From Dicyema japonicum (Eukaryota; Dicyemida; Rhombozoa; Dicyemidae): DNA of 64,000 bases. The position numbers and the translations under genes are program-made. Where the stretch lies: the NCBI GenBank assembly GCA_011109175.1, contig RDEW01000001.1, positions 2,235,485-2,299,484 of the forward strand, written 5' to 3'. Of the stretch, positions 33,301 to 46,430 are shown in pieces; within the stretch, counting starts at the first letter, position 1, and the number at the start of each line of letters is the position of its first letter. Under the pieces are notes generated by a model. The model saw only the letters and a list, made by a program, of their open reading frames with translations, ran no database searches and was not told the DNA's origin.

Positions 33301-34439
33301 TACGCACTTACGATGAACCATTGAAAAGGCATAAAAAAGTTGGTTCACTACTTGGATACTCAGAAGATGTTACCCACAGAAAAATCTTTTCCACTGCTGC
33401 ATATAAAAAATTCTTAACTATCTGGCGTTCTAAGAAGAGCATAAGTACGAATACAAAGCTAAAATTGTATAAAACATTCATGTTTCCAGTCCTGACATAC
33501 AACTGTGGGACATGGGGGATTACGAAACGGGAAATGGACAATCTGGATCAATTTCATAGAAATCAACTAAGAAACATCTTGAGAATACATTTTCCGAAAA
33601 AGATATCAAATTCAGAACTGTACAAGGCCATTATCAGAGGAGATTCTCAAGGCTAGGTGGAGACTTTTTGGTCACATCTTACGAATGGATATGTTGACTC
33701 CACCAAACATTGCAATGGAGAACTATTTCGCACAACTGAAGGGATCATTCCGTGGCAGGCCTAGAGTGACGTTGCCTTCAGTACTAAATGATGACCTAAT
33801 CCGAATAAACAAAACTATACGAAATGGTGAAGATCTTGACTCACTACGAGCAATGGCCCGGAACAGGGGAACATGGAAGATGATGTGTGGGAGGATACTG
33901 GACGTGGTACAAGGGGAACTTAATTAATCTAATTAATTTTTGATTTCCCGGGAGTGCTTAAAAAAAAGGCCAAACACGGACAAAATGAAAAGCAGATGAG
34001 ACTTACAAATGGAACTATTGGAGATCCAATCAGATTCTTTAAAGCTAAATATTTGGAGGTTGGAATACCTGCTTTCTTTTCATATCTTCCTGGAAAGTTT
34101 AAAAACTATGAAGTTAGTGACAAAACTCATTGCTATGTTTAATTCGACATATGTGTGTGAACAGATTTTTTCATTTATGAAATTGACGAAAACTGCCCAA
34201 AGAACAAGACTCATGAAAATTTATCCGCTTTAATAAAAGTCGGAACTACACGAATACTCGAGCCTGACATAGTATCCAAAAAATAAAATTAAAGGGTGGT
34301 AATTAAATGATTAAGTTTCTCTTATTTTTGGTTTTCATTATAATAAATAAATTATTAAAAATAATATTTCAGAACTAATCTTCCCTTGATGAGAAACTAT
34401 TATAAATTAGGCTCGAAGCGAAATGAGTCTGACACCCTG
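30330..34439 (+). mobile_element. hAT transposon (GTF2IRD2/ZMYM6-like transposase) split by a LINE
   Basis: The left end is CAGGGGTGTCAAACATGCGG and the inverted right end CAGGGTGTCAGACTCATTTC. Flanking 8-mers are ctctagaa (30322-30329) and ctctataa (34440-34447), a target duplication with one change. The left part encodes FCTTFDVKIHCLICSQFITI-type BED residues (C-x2-C, about 30540-30590), then KEYNLKRHY and NTASVIASYEISRML; near 30950 MRWLSLHKVVNKFYLL follows after an internal deletion. The right part (34120-34260) encodes MFNSTYVCEQIFSFMKL and a shifted ENLSALIKVGTTRILEPDI, the hAT C-terminal dimerisation block. The LINE at about 31030-33945 lies between them. Confidence 0.85.
31030..33945 (+). 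mobile_element. RTE-like LINE, nearly full ORF2 (AP endonuclease and reverse transcriptase), nested in hAT
   Basis: This is the best preserved LINE of its family here. In order: an endonuclease start at 31070-31190 (FSVGTLNVRGLN, VCCLQETKI); NIYAPTGIRA and LIAGDWNAKAGKA at 31378-31515; a Lys-rich linker (31950-32310); NDRSAGPENIPAELIK at 32505; RPI(I) at about 32690; FGHTDGQV at 32819; GIDMSRAFDSVHRGK at 32880; SRGIPQRDSLSPLLYIIYLE at 33048; the YADD catalytic box in LIYADDLDFVSE at 33160; and the C-terminal HRNQLRNILRIHFPKKIS and FRGRPRVTLPS blocks to 33927. A few frameshifts and stops remain, so it is probably inactive but fairly young. It ends near 33945 before hAT sequence resumes. Confidence 0.8.
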
Positions 34440-34659
34440 CTCTATAAAGTACAAACTGTGAAGAAATCAACTCTAGGTCGTGAAAACACATGTGATTAGA
34501 CTTTGCGTTGCCAGGGGACTTTCTTCTCAATTCATGCAAGATTTTTATAGAATCCTTTATTCGTCAGTTATGGAAATAAAGAAGTAATTATAATGGATTA
34601 TAGAAAAATTAGTACAATTAAAGTGATATGGCCGATATTCTCCCTATGAATCATAAAAA

Positions 34660-36924
34660 TCAGCAGAAACTTGTTTTTAGTCTTCTAAAAGATTTTAAGT
34701 GATTAGATGAAGGTAATTTTCCTCTAAAAGAACGTGAAAAGAGTAACTTGTATAGAATATAAACTGTAAGATAAACAGTTAGGACTACTAGTATTCCGAA
34801 AAATGAGCCAACTCCAACAGAAACTTTGTCATATGTTTTTTCTGAAATAATAGCAGTAAATTGAACGAATAAATTTATCTGAAACTGTTTTATTGGTTGT
34901 AGGTTGAATGGTAGTCTGTGATGATGAACTCGGTTGATTGGTTGTATAACAAACAGGAATATTGTATTCACTGCAGTATTCAGTTCTCCACGTTCCATTC
35001 ATTAGAACCACGATACAGGCAAGTTCTTCATCAAGAGGAAGAGGCTGATCAACCCCCCAATTTGGAGTTATCTAAATATATGACAAAAATAACGGGAGTG
35101 GGATCATCATTCCAAAGAAGTGTCGTATCATTCCACAGTAAGCGGTGATCAATATAAAACCCCTTAAACAAAATTTCTAAATGTGAAAGATCACGTACCA
35201 TTTAGGATAGAATTAACAATATTCTGAGAGATGGGAGTGATTAAAGTTTTGTTTTGCTGATGACAAAGATGATGGGCTTCATAGAAGGTCATTGGCATTG
35301 CATATATGTAAACACTATATTTTCCAATATTTATATTTTTTATAAATTCTTGTTTCACTGATAAATTGATAAAACAGTAAACGGTATTTATGGTTTTTGC
35401 AGTCGGATATTGCATTCCTCTCGACATCTACAAATAAATGCACGAGGACTTTCGTTCGCCTTCTTAATACATGCAAATTTCGAAGGGTAACATTCATCAT
35501 TAGTCCATCTTCCACTTTTAAAGTTCTGGTAGACACATTTCTTGTCATTGCTTTCAATTGGGTATCCATCAGCCCAGTTGGTGTAATTCTTGGAGTAATA
35601 TTAAAATTAACTGAATAAACTAGATTATTTGGGGATAAGACCCCCTCACAAAGTATTCCCCAAAATTAAGCTGGATTGAATAATCGACATTTTCTTTCAT
35701 TAACATTAACTTTTACCAGAAAAAATACAATTTTCCACAGAACTCCTTGCCACGTAAATGATTGCTTGCCGGTAATCGCAAATGTCCTTAGCTTCGGTGT
35801 ACGAGGAGTCAATGTCAAAAATATAATAAGTGGAATGATTGAATGAAAAAATTTGTGAAAAATAATCTACATTTCGCGATGAATATACATTTTCTGTTTG
35901 TAGAGTTGCAAAAGACATATTTTTGGTTGTCATGAATTTCGTCGGTCTCACATGCGAAATGTGATAAAACTCCGTCGCAGGCTGAACTCTGAAACTCTCC
36001 ATTCAAGTTCGACCTCACAACGCACTCCTTGGAAGTAGGGTTATTATCACTCCAAGGTAAATATTTCTATAATTTATATTCACACATAAAACAGCCACGT
36101 AATTTTTGTCAGTCCAAAAAGTAAACCTATCATTCGTTATTCCGACAAAATTGTTCCCCGAAAAGTAATCTACAAGAATCACACCAAATTACCGTGAAAT
36201 GCACAATTTTCGTCTCCGTCATTAGGAATAAATAAATACCCATTGTGATCATTATGGCATATTCTTCTAACCATTCCATGGTCTCGATTTGCCTGATATA
36301 TGTAATATGTATGGCGACGGTAAGTCAAGACATAGTCTGGCTGTACTATTTACGTGTTACCCCAAATTTACTGTTTATTAGTTTTCCTTCGGTTACATTT
36401 ATTCCATTTGTGGAAATTCCATCTAAAAGTTCATTCCTCGGATACCCTGCTCGCAAATGTAATAACCTTGTGCATCTCCACGTAATGGATACCATTTGCT
36501 GCTAGCAGCATCTAATTGTGCGAAGCTGTCCCTCGACGATGGACTAAATTTCCAATTTGTGTATTTCTTGTTTTATCAAACGTTAATATTACCAATTCTT
36601 GACTAGTATGGTAGCTTACCCATTCATCTTTTCTATAAGGTTTTTTCACTCCAATAATGTGGTCGACTCTAAGACTGCCTATAAAATATCAATCTTGGTT
36701 ATTATACTTGCAATTGCAGTATTTTCATTTTCATCAGTTATGTCAATAGGGTACTGATTACCACTACATCTGTATGCAATGTTGTATGGATGTGATATTT
36801 TATCAGAAGAAGGAGTATATGAGTGATTGTTGTAATTATAGACCTCATTTTGTTTGGAATCTGAAATAATTATGAAATTTGTACTTCCAAAAGAAGATAA
36901 AATAGTTATAATTTCACAAATCAT
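34660..36924 (-). CDS. type I membrane receptor with about four C-type lectin domains
   Basis: C-type lectin domains bind sugars or proteins outside the cell. The minus-strand start ATG at 36924 gives a hydrophobic leader (MICEIITILSSFGSTNFIII), a likely signal peptide. CTLD 1 has AYRCSGNQYPIDITDENE and ends KWYPLRGDAQGYYICEQ (about 36440). CTLD 2 ends PWSDNNPTSKECVV...CDGVLSHFACE (about 36040-35940). CTLD 3 has YTEAKDICDYRQAIIYVA (about 35780) and ends NWADGYPIESNDKKC...RWTNDECYPSKFACI. CTLD 4 has FYEAHHLCHQQNKTLITP (about 35270) and ends NWGVDQPLPLDEELAC...YCSEYNIPVC. Next come a Ser/Thr/Pro stalk (TTNQPSSSSQTTIQPTTNKT), one membrane helix (FFGILVVLTVYLTVYIL) and a short basic tail. Introns of 23-26 nt fit (for example about 36170-36192). 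Only domain 3 keeps a WND-like triad. Some joins are unresolved. Confidence 0.78.
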
Positions 36925-36939
36925 TAGACAAGTCAACAA

Positions 36940-37950
36940 ATCGTTATTTCACAATTTATTTTATACTTGCGTCCATTATTGTTATTAATGTCTCTGTAAT
37001 TTAAATATTTGTCAAATTCCTTAATATTTCAGTTATTCATTACTATTGTAGATAATATAGATATTTCATATTTTAATTGAGTTTCTAGTAGGAATACAAA
37101 ATGAGATTCGGTTTTAAATTAATTATGGATAAAACATTGTTGTATCCCATTTGGGTATAACAATTGTCTCAATAAAAAAATCAATAATGCGGAACACATA
37201 TGCACGCATATAGTCACACATATAGAGACGAATGCATGCACAAATACGCACGCTTATAGACACGCACATATGTGCACATAGAAACGCATATAGATTGGCA
37301 TAAATAAGATAATTATACAAAAAAATTTAAAACTAATAAATTTATAGTTGGTTACACAAATAACTTAAACAAATATTTTTATTTAGGAATTACTCTATCG
37401 ACCTCAAACAAAGAATAATCTTAAATATTGGAAGCATTTTTAATAACCACACAAAATCATAAAAACACACTTGAATTCTAAGAATGAGAAAAAACTTAGG
37501 AATAGAATTCTTAAGAATGCAAATACAACCTTTATTCAGAAAACATGAAGAACTGCATTATAAAAAGTCAATTTCCCAATATTCACACAAACTAATCATA
37601 CACATTTACACACGTGTGAGAATGCAATCTAATTTCAATCTTAAAAATAGGAAACAGTCTATAAATGAAGCAATCAAATATGTGTTTTATTTATTTCCCC
37701 TCTGTCTTTTCGAGTTAAGGAGGCTATCTGATATGGGGGAGAGCTAAAACTGGAAATGATTATGGGGTTTTGCAACAGAAAACCTAATAGAAATGAAAGC
37801 TAATTTATTGAAAATGACAAATATTCCTGAATTATATTTATAATAAAGAAAAGGATAATAATTTTAATGAAAGCCATTTACAATACCATTATGATATACA
37901 GGAAATAACTGACACAAAGCATGACCAACGGGCATTCCAACATAAATTTT
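36940..37950. other. intergenic, AT-rich, with a short CA/TA-rich degenerate repeat
   Basis: It lies between the lectin receptor (start at 36924, minus) and the 3' end of GCN1 (minus). Positions about 37195-37300 hold degenerate units of the type acgcatatag and cacacatatag. A frame at 37484-37747 (+) is not recognised. Confidence 0.4.
37195..37300. repeat. degenerate minisatellite, (a)cgca(t)atag(a)-type units
   Basis: Roughly ten imperfect units such as acgcatatag, cacacatatag, acgcttatag and acgcatatag follow each other at 10-20 bp intervals. No coding role is apparent. Confidence 0.55.
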
Positions 37951-37952
37951 AA

Positions 37953-40900
37953 TCATTTCCTTTGAATAAACACAAATATTACATCAAACACACGTTGAGA
38001 GGACACCAACATAGATAATATATTTCTGGCTGACTTGGATAGTCTAGCCTTACTACAACAGACAATGACATGAGGTAACATATCAGCAATAATATAAGTT
38101 GGGAGAATGCAGTCATTCAATAAAAACGCAAGTCCCTGTAATGTAAACACCCTGGCAGTGATAAATCTTGAATTTATGTTCTAAATATACCATAAATATA
38201 CATTATAGAGTGTCTGTAGGAATCGTGAGTTTATAACTCCAGTAAGCTTATATTGGTGACGTAACAGAATGGGAATCATCCTAACAGCAACTAGTTTTAT
38301 ATTTATCTAAATTAGCAGACAGCCAACCTCCTTATCCACATAACACGAAAACAGAGTAGAATTCATGATAGTCCTGAAGAATATGTTTAGTCTACGCATA
38401 TCACGTCTTATAAGCCAATAAAGAGCTCTTAGTCTAAACTCCTTCTGTGGAATAATACACTTATAAGTTTCCTTTATATCTAGGAATAAGACTACCACGA
38501 ACATGGAATCAAATATTCCTTTACTGCCTTATGAAGCTGAACATCGTGAAAATAGGAAAATAAGAGTCCCATAAATTGAGCCGCTCTTTTTTGAATGACA
38601 TGACAAGTATTAAACTCGTATATTAGCAAACTCTCTTGAATGAAAACCAAAGTATTAAATGGGAAATTAATATGTCTTTCAGCAATAGCAGTAAAAGCAC
38701 TCAGAATAGACCCCCTTCAATATTGCAAACACACAACCTGACATCAAGACTCGAAGTCTCCTCATACGACTCAACAAGACAGTTAGCCATTTCATACGCA
38801 TAAGGATCGACCTGAATAGCCTCTCGAATACATCTCACAGTCTTTGTACGAACACAAGCATTAGGGTCAAATATAGTCGTATTTAAAGTCTGTCTTATTA
38901 TAGACATAAAGTAATATGGTATATCCTCCCCAATTCTCTTAATAAGGAGTCTCAATAAATCAAACAATATAAGTTTGCATCTCACAAAGGGAGTAACAGT
39001 GATACAATGAATGATGGGTAAAAATAGATATTCTGCAGAATATAAAAGTGATTCGTCGTCTGTGTGGTTAATAATATCAATCATGATAAGACTATAAATA
39101 CCAGCACATTGACTACTGGGTGTTAGTAGAATAATTTTAAATAAGGGCATAAAACAGTGAATTCCCTATGACTAATAATAATAATAACTTTAAATGGAAT
39201 ACAAAACCCAGGAATTTTGTTTTTATATTGTTTCATTTTAGTACTAACAAGTAGTCTCAACAAAGGTAATGACCTGGAAATGTCCCTCACATTAATATTC
39301 TATAATAAATTAAATAATAACCAGAATGAACATTTTCATGGAACACCAAGCATAGTTGATGATCGTAATATCATAATCACACATGTATTCCAATATAATA
39401 GTAAAAACACTAATGGCCAGTCTGGGTTTGTCAAACCCTGCAGAGCAACAGAGAGATCCAACCAGACGAACATAACAAAATTTGATTTTAAAGTCGTGTG
39501 GTCGATGTGAAGACATTATAAACGAAACTACGTCAACAGAACTCTTAAAATCCTCCAATCCCCTTATCATAGCCTCATACATTTCCATTCTCTAAAATGA
39601 CCCAACAACAAACAGAATCAAAGTTGTCAGTGTTAACCAAATCTTCAACAATACTATTGAGTATTTGTCTAGAATGTACACCAAAACTAATGGGTATGTA
39701 ATGAGAAAGCTCAACCAATGAATCTAGATCAACAGAATCCCCACATAACTAAATAAAATCTACAGACAAACCAAAGGTATCACAAACATAGGTATAATGT
39801 CCTTACAGAATTTCCCAAGCTTACTAACAACATGATAAAGTCTGGGTGACTTTGAGGATATCTTTATTATATTCCAAAACTACCATAATATTCGAAAGAG
39901 AAGGAATAATCATATTAAGTGCAATATTCCCAACAGACCCATAAAACCTAAAAAATACCATAATAGCTGCTTCATTCACGTGTTCATCACAACTTTCGAA
40001 AGCCCTCATTAGAGTATCCACAATCTCATTAGACATAGCAATAGCATGTTCAGAGGGTACAACAGAGATAATATGTTCTAATGATGCAAGAACAGCAACA
40101 GAGGAATCTTCACAAAATCTATGACAAACAAGTCCACTAATAAAGTCGTGTTTAACTTTACTCATTTTTATACAAATGTCATCAAGTGATAGTAGTGTCG
40201 TCTATTTATTACTAAACGACTACTTTATTATTGTGACCTTTCATAACCATAATATTTATGATTACATTGTATAGTGTTGGCATAATCTTTATAAGAATAG
40301 ATGTTGTGTCTACCACAAACACATTCCAAACTCTGTTAGCCACGTGGGCAACCTGACATGCTCCATCAAAACAATTAATATAAACTGCAGAAATTACTTT
40401 CATAAAGGAATGAGAACCAAGAGAAGCAAGTAATAACTGTATTAATAATACCAAATACCTCACAATTATAGGAAGATGGGGTAATACAATCAAACAAGTC
40501 AGTAGTAGAACGTGTAGAATGAGCATAACCTACAATAATTATATGAAATACCAATTAGATGACAAAATAGTCTCCCAATAATATAAAGAGACCCACATCT
40601 CACATGGACATTATCACTAAATAAAACTTGTTCAATCTGTGGGAGAATCAAATCCAAGTGATCTGTCCCATATATAAATATAATGCAGGCTAGTACTCCA
40701 AGACTGGTATTCTTTAGCTCTGTGGAATCATTAGAGAATATCTATATAAAATACAATAATACATTAAGTAGAGAATCCAATATTGGTGGAATAAAAGGAA
40801 CAAACAGATCCGAGAAGTGATTTATAATATGATTAACTAATAAAAGACATCCATCCTGTACAAATGGATTATCACTGTTTATTATTACTAATTTAATGTG

Positions 40901-43900
40901 ATTTAATGTTTCTATAACTTTATGTGCTCCCAACACTTTTATAATCTCAAAATAGCCTATATTATAGTTTAGTAGTAAAACCATTGGCGGAAATGAATCT
41001 ATCACTCATACTGTCCTTATTAGTCAGCAGTTCATATAACCAATTCAGAGTATCATCAATAGCTTGAGTGTCCACTGTTTTGGCTATTGAAGAGAATGCC
41101 TTAGCGGTAATAGCACGGACATTTCCGTCCAAACTTCTCAGAGATAACTTTAAATTGGGAAGTACTTGAGGAGTGTACCTTTTAGTGTCCTAAAATAATT
41201 AATAATATTACTTCAGGATCAGCAATAGCGGCCAAACGAGAGAATATTAAGGAGGACATAAAAGTAGTTTTGGGATTTTGATTTCTGAATCCCTGTAGAA
41301 TTACCGGCATAATTATAGATATTGAGGCAGAGTCTATTAAATGCACGAATTTGAGATGAGATAGTGCATTTAAGGCATCATACGTAGATTCGGGATTAAC
41401 TAAGGCAAGAATGAGCACGTGGATTATCTCTAATAATAATTATTATATCAAACTCATAATTTCCTGGTTCTTAATAACAGATCCAATTCTATTTATAGCC
41501 GACGTGGCTGTCTCACGAACATGCGCGGATACGTCATTAATAGAGTCCAATAACTTGGGATCACATTTGGAAGTGCCTGTGACATTACTTGCGTGGAACT
41601 GTGGGCTATCCAACTTAGAATATCAATGGAACCTTAATAAATATTAATAACAAAACATGCACGTGTTCTCCATGAACGGTCATTAAGGGCATCCAACAAC
41701 TGAGGGAGAATTCTCTCCATTCCATCAGCAGTCAGATTAATCATGATAGTCTTGGCACAATCGTCAGCAGCCTAAAATAATAAACAAATACCACCTTTCT
41801 AACATAAATATTCTGATCTCCAATCAAATTCAACAAAATAGGCAAGAATGCGACAATGTACGACTCAAATGGTTTTCCTATTATCCTACACAACGCCTCA
41901 AATGTAAATGCGGCATCTAATAAACACATTTTTATACTTTCTCGACAAATAAAATGCTTGTTTGAGAAATTTTCGGTCATAAACTCAAAAATGTTGTACT
42001 TTTTTAAACCAGCAATACCCAATCCACGGCAGAACCCAGCCAAACCATAAGCATACCCACGACGTTCTCCATAAACCTCAGAGTTAACTATTCCATTCTT
42101 CATTTTCAAAACAAATGACTTTTCTTTAGACTTTATAGTTTTAGTGAATGTTGGTAAACATTTAGCTACATTTTCTTGTACCTACAATAACATATAAAAC
42201 CAACCATCTGTGAAGGAGTGGAGAGTGTTTCAATAAGTTTATCCAATATTTCTAACATTTTCTTACTGTTCGAGTCAAGATAAGCAGCTAATGACCCCAT
42301 AATGGTGACCAGTGCATGCCTCTTCATGTCAAATTCCACTTGATGAGGGGTCTCTCCCAGAATTCTCTCCAAGACAGGTAACAACCCTCTCACATGTTTC
42401 TAATATATTTAACATTAATCATACTCCTCCATAAGACTGCGTTAAAGTAATTGCCACATTAAAGTAAAGACAAACCACTTCTTGGTTAGAATCATCAACA
42501 GCCAAAGAAAGAATAAATCGAAGAACATCCATAACGAGACCAGATGAATTCCCATAAAATGAAGATAATTCTGTAAACATCAAACCAGTCGCATATCTAG
42601 CCCACCAGTTGTCAACCACCACATCTACAGGGATATCTCCTCTTCTCTCAATCCACTACAAATTATACTACCTATAACAGGTAAGTGTTGACTGTAAATA
42701 TCCTTCACTTTAGTAATCACATCACTTATAGATAGCCCTCTTAGTCTCCCAAATGCAAAATTAAGTCCCTTTGATCCTGCTGTCCTCAACTCAGTTTGAT
42801 CGGACAAAGTCATCTCCATAACGAAATACAAGATATCCTTAGTCATAGAAAAGTCAATATAGTAAAATAATCTAAATATACACAACAAATACTCTTCAGC
42901 AGTCGAACAATCCTCATTGTAAGGCCAGTATATCGAAATTACAAGGATTCCACATAATCTATTGTAAATATCAAGATTTTTTTGCAAACATGACTTTACC
43001 ACAGACTTCATTTTAAGAAATGCCTACAACATAACCACACATTACCCCAAATATGATGGACTTAAACACGTGGTTATCATTTCTCAAGTAAAGGCACTCA
43101 CACATAGTTTTCACCTCTTGATAGCAATCAGGTTTAAATTGACAGAGATATGAAACAACATCAAACAGCTGAATGGCCAGATCAGTCATATCACACAGTT
43201 CAGCAGCCAAAAAGTCCCCAATTTGAATCATTTCTATAATCGGGAGAAGATTACCAAGTTCCTATAATGAGAAAAACAATAAAACTGAATGATAATGTAA
43301 GCATGGTTTAATTTTCTCTAACAAATGAATTAAATGCATAACAGGACGAGTGTAGTGAGAATGAAATGAAAGGGAATAACTCAACTCCCTGCAATAATCT
43401 GAGAAGACTATAGCTTTGGTCAAATAGACCATAAATGATATCTGCGCACATAAAATTTCCCTTCGTTTGTCAATCCCTGATAAAATTTCAGCCTCTTCAA
43501 TAATCCCAACAGTCTTGAGTATATGTTCTTCCAAATTGGGTTGATCACATTCCATTAATAATTTCAATCTGCAGTCATTAACAGTCTCAACTTTACTAAG
43601 AAATAAATCAAACCGTCTAATAAATGTTCGAATGCGTAGTCAATCAGAGCAGCACTCAGTTTATCACCACAATTGTGGACAAGACTATCTTTCATCAAAC
43701 TATCAGATAAACAGAGAAGATGTAAGAAGTTGTGAGAATATATATAACATCCCTTCAATGTATTGAGAACATTTATAAGCCAATTTGGTTTATCAATAAG
43801 CTCAAATAGTAATACATAATACTTTGTGTAGTTTCACTGACAAATCAGCCTCCTTTGTGATCTGTTCAGTTATTCTACTAAGCTGCAGTTCAGTCATGTC

Positions 43901-46104
43901 CACTCCCCCATATGTACAACATAATAATGACTAACATTTTAAACATTAGTAAACCTCATCACTTCTACTGCGTCTATCCTTTGAATTAGTCTCCTTAATC
44001 CTACCAATAATATTTAACATACGTTTCTAGTAGTTTTGTATCAAATAGTACCCCTCTGTCAGCATAATTCATAATATTACGGTCATGTTTACTTACTGAC
44101 ATTTCCAATGCAATATTACACAGTTCAACAAAACGAGAGAGAATAATATCCCCAAATTCTCTGTATATATCAGTGTAGCAACGAATGTAATGTGAAAGAT
44201 TGATTGAATCATCTCCACTACCATTTATGACAAATTCAGCATATATTGACGGTGAAACAAGTGAAAGCCGATAGTTACTACTTATATAAGTGACGTTATC
44301 TACTAATATATACGAACCAATACAAAGTCGAGGATGTGTTAATAACAAAGCAATTTTTGGAAGGAAAACAGTCAACCTATTACTATCCATTCCATTAAAG
44401 ATAGCCCGAATAACCAATCTGAACCTGGATGGAGTAAAGACACAATTAAAAGTAAGGTATTTCCTCTGAAAATTAATCAAAACAAACCTCATTTATGAAT
44501 TGATCAACATTATAAAAAATAAAAAGAACAAAGTCTACAATAAAGGATAACCAATCGTCACTCACACACAAAACAGTCCTGTCCCATAAAAAATACTTGT
44601 GAAAGTGGACAATAACCAATGAATGACACAATAACATCCTGTTGTCGATTCCCAATTTTACAAAATATCTGATTATTCTATTAACCAGTATAACTCCTTC
44701 CTTGTCATACAAGCTAATAGATTTGTCCATTAATATTCCAGATTTAATCACCAAACAAATGTCTGCCTTTTCAATACCACACAGCATATCAATCAAATAC
44801 AAACACCGATTAGTAAAATCCTTATTTGATGGAGTACTCATGATGTAATTGTGAACATATTCAACTACATAATCTCCAATAACAGAGTATTTGTCTTTGA
44901 TTAATACACAAATATACAGTAAAGTAAAAGAACAGCATTCGAGAACATTCTAGTGAACCCAGATACCCCCAAAGTCGACCATTCTCAATGCAATAATCCT
45001 TCAATAGTAATATATTATTACAATCAGAGAATACATTGATTTATCAGACTCACTTAGAGAAGTCACCCAAACATTCAACGCAGAACAAATTGCCTGTAAA
45101 ATACGATTTGAATTTGTATTCATAAATGAAAGAAGATTACTGAGTACAGTACTGCACACATTATTAGAAATGTTCATTCTACGTCCCATTGAAGTCAAAC
45201 ATCCAACAATACATTCCTTTTTGGCAACATCAGCTGGATTTGTCAGTGCTTATTATGATTTACATTCATACATTTATACGTACTGCATATCCGTTCACAG
45301 ACAGAAAGTAAGACATCATCATCACAGAATCTAAGAATAACCCCAAATAGTGAGGTGGCCTGTTGCCTAGACTCAGCCACTCCCGAAACAATAACCTCCA
45401 GAATACCAAACAATAATTTACAATTACATTCAATGTGAGGAACACAATATATAATGACTAGGTAACAACAAAGATTTACCACCACTAATGACATCAAAAT
45501 TTGAACTAATCATTTTGGTAATGGCTGATGCTATCACATCCATTTCACAAACATTGAACATGTGTTTGCTGTAAGTCTGCGAATAAATCAATGGAAATAC
45601 AAAAAGAAGTTCTGAAAACTTATGGGAAGGACATGTGAAGACTTTGGTTATCAAAAACTCAGAGATAAGAACCTTTTGATTAGAAAATAAACAAACATGG
45701 GATTCAGGTGGTAGGTAATTAACGGAAACGCAGCAGAATATGGAGGCGATATAAAAAACATAGTGATTGTAGTCGACACTGCAAATATGTTTCAAAATAT
45801 GAAGACTGAGTATGTTTGGAGAATCCGACTTGTATTGAATAATAAATTTACAGATTCTAGCAGTTCCATCCAAAAATTAGACAAATCAACCCTAAATCTG
45901 ACTTGATACTCCTGAGAGACCATACAATGGCCAACCATTTTGGACAAAAGAGTAACCTAACGTGTTTGATAATGACTAACAATTTCTCGCCAATTCGCAG
46001 TTTCAGTCATCAGAATATATACACGTTCCTTCAAAGAAAATCCGATTACAGTCAGCATTCTGATAATCCAAATTGCATTTGTTTTGGAAGTCGTCTGTTG
46101 CCAT
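37953..46104 (-). CDS. GCN1: GCN1, HEAT-repeat activator of the eIF2-alpha kinase GCN2
   Basis: GCN1 binds ribosomes and GCN2 and relays uncharged-tRNA stress to eIF2-alpha phosphorylation. Minus-strand exons run colinear with animal GCN1. LIETLSTPSQMV (about 42210) matches the conserved STPSQQVQ block; YGERRGYAYGLAGFCRGLGI (about 42050) matches the YAERKGAAYGLAG block of the eEF3-like region; and KFVHLIDSASISIIMPVI (about 41340) matches KFVHFIDAPSLALIMPIV. ADPE and DTKRYTPQVLPNLK are joined by a 22-nt intron (41190-41211). Further 3' come VANRVWNVFVVDTTS (about 40320), VCHRFCEDSSVAVLASLEHI (about 40130), MYEAMIRGLEDFKSS (about 39585) and LQGLAFLLNDCILP (about 38140), ending in a stop at 37953-37955. 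All introns I threaded are near 22-26 nt. The 5' end is uncertain: ATGs at 46104 and 46058 are candidates, and a stop lies between the latter and the next exon in one reading. It lies downstream of HOGA1 in the same direction. Confidence 0.88.
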
Positions 46105-46430
46105 AAGTCAAGACAGTCGAGATAAACTTGGATAATTTTAGCGAGGCCACACTCACTCTTTTGAAATAGGTAAAATAATAATAAATATTTCGTTTCATTC
46201 TTCTCTAAGTAAGAGGGTAAAGGAGATGAATAAATAATCCAAAAGTATAGTTCTTCGTATGATAATTCTATATAATAAATTCAGTTGTTACTAGAAATAT
46301 GTTCAGAAAAGCCCGCCAATGATAGACTGAAGAGGTTTGAGTTCTCCATCATCAGAGACTGATAAAACAAGAATAGAAATTTAAATATTATTAAAGTTTT
46401 CATTAATAAATTAGTTAATAATTAAATAAA

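Noticed and set aside
37195-37300. CRISPR-like array of short spaced repeats.
   Set aside because: Units are imperfect, only about 10 bp, without uniform spacers, in a eukaryotic intergenic region.
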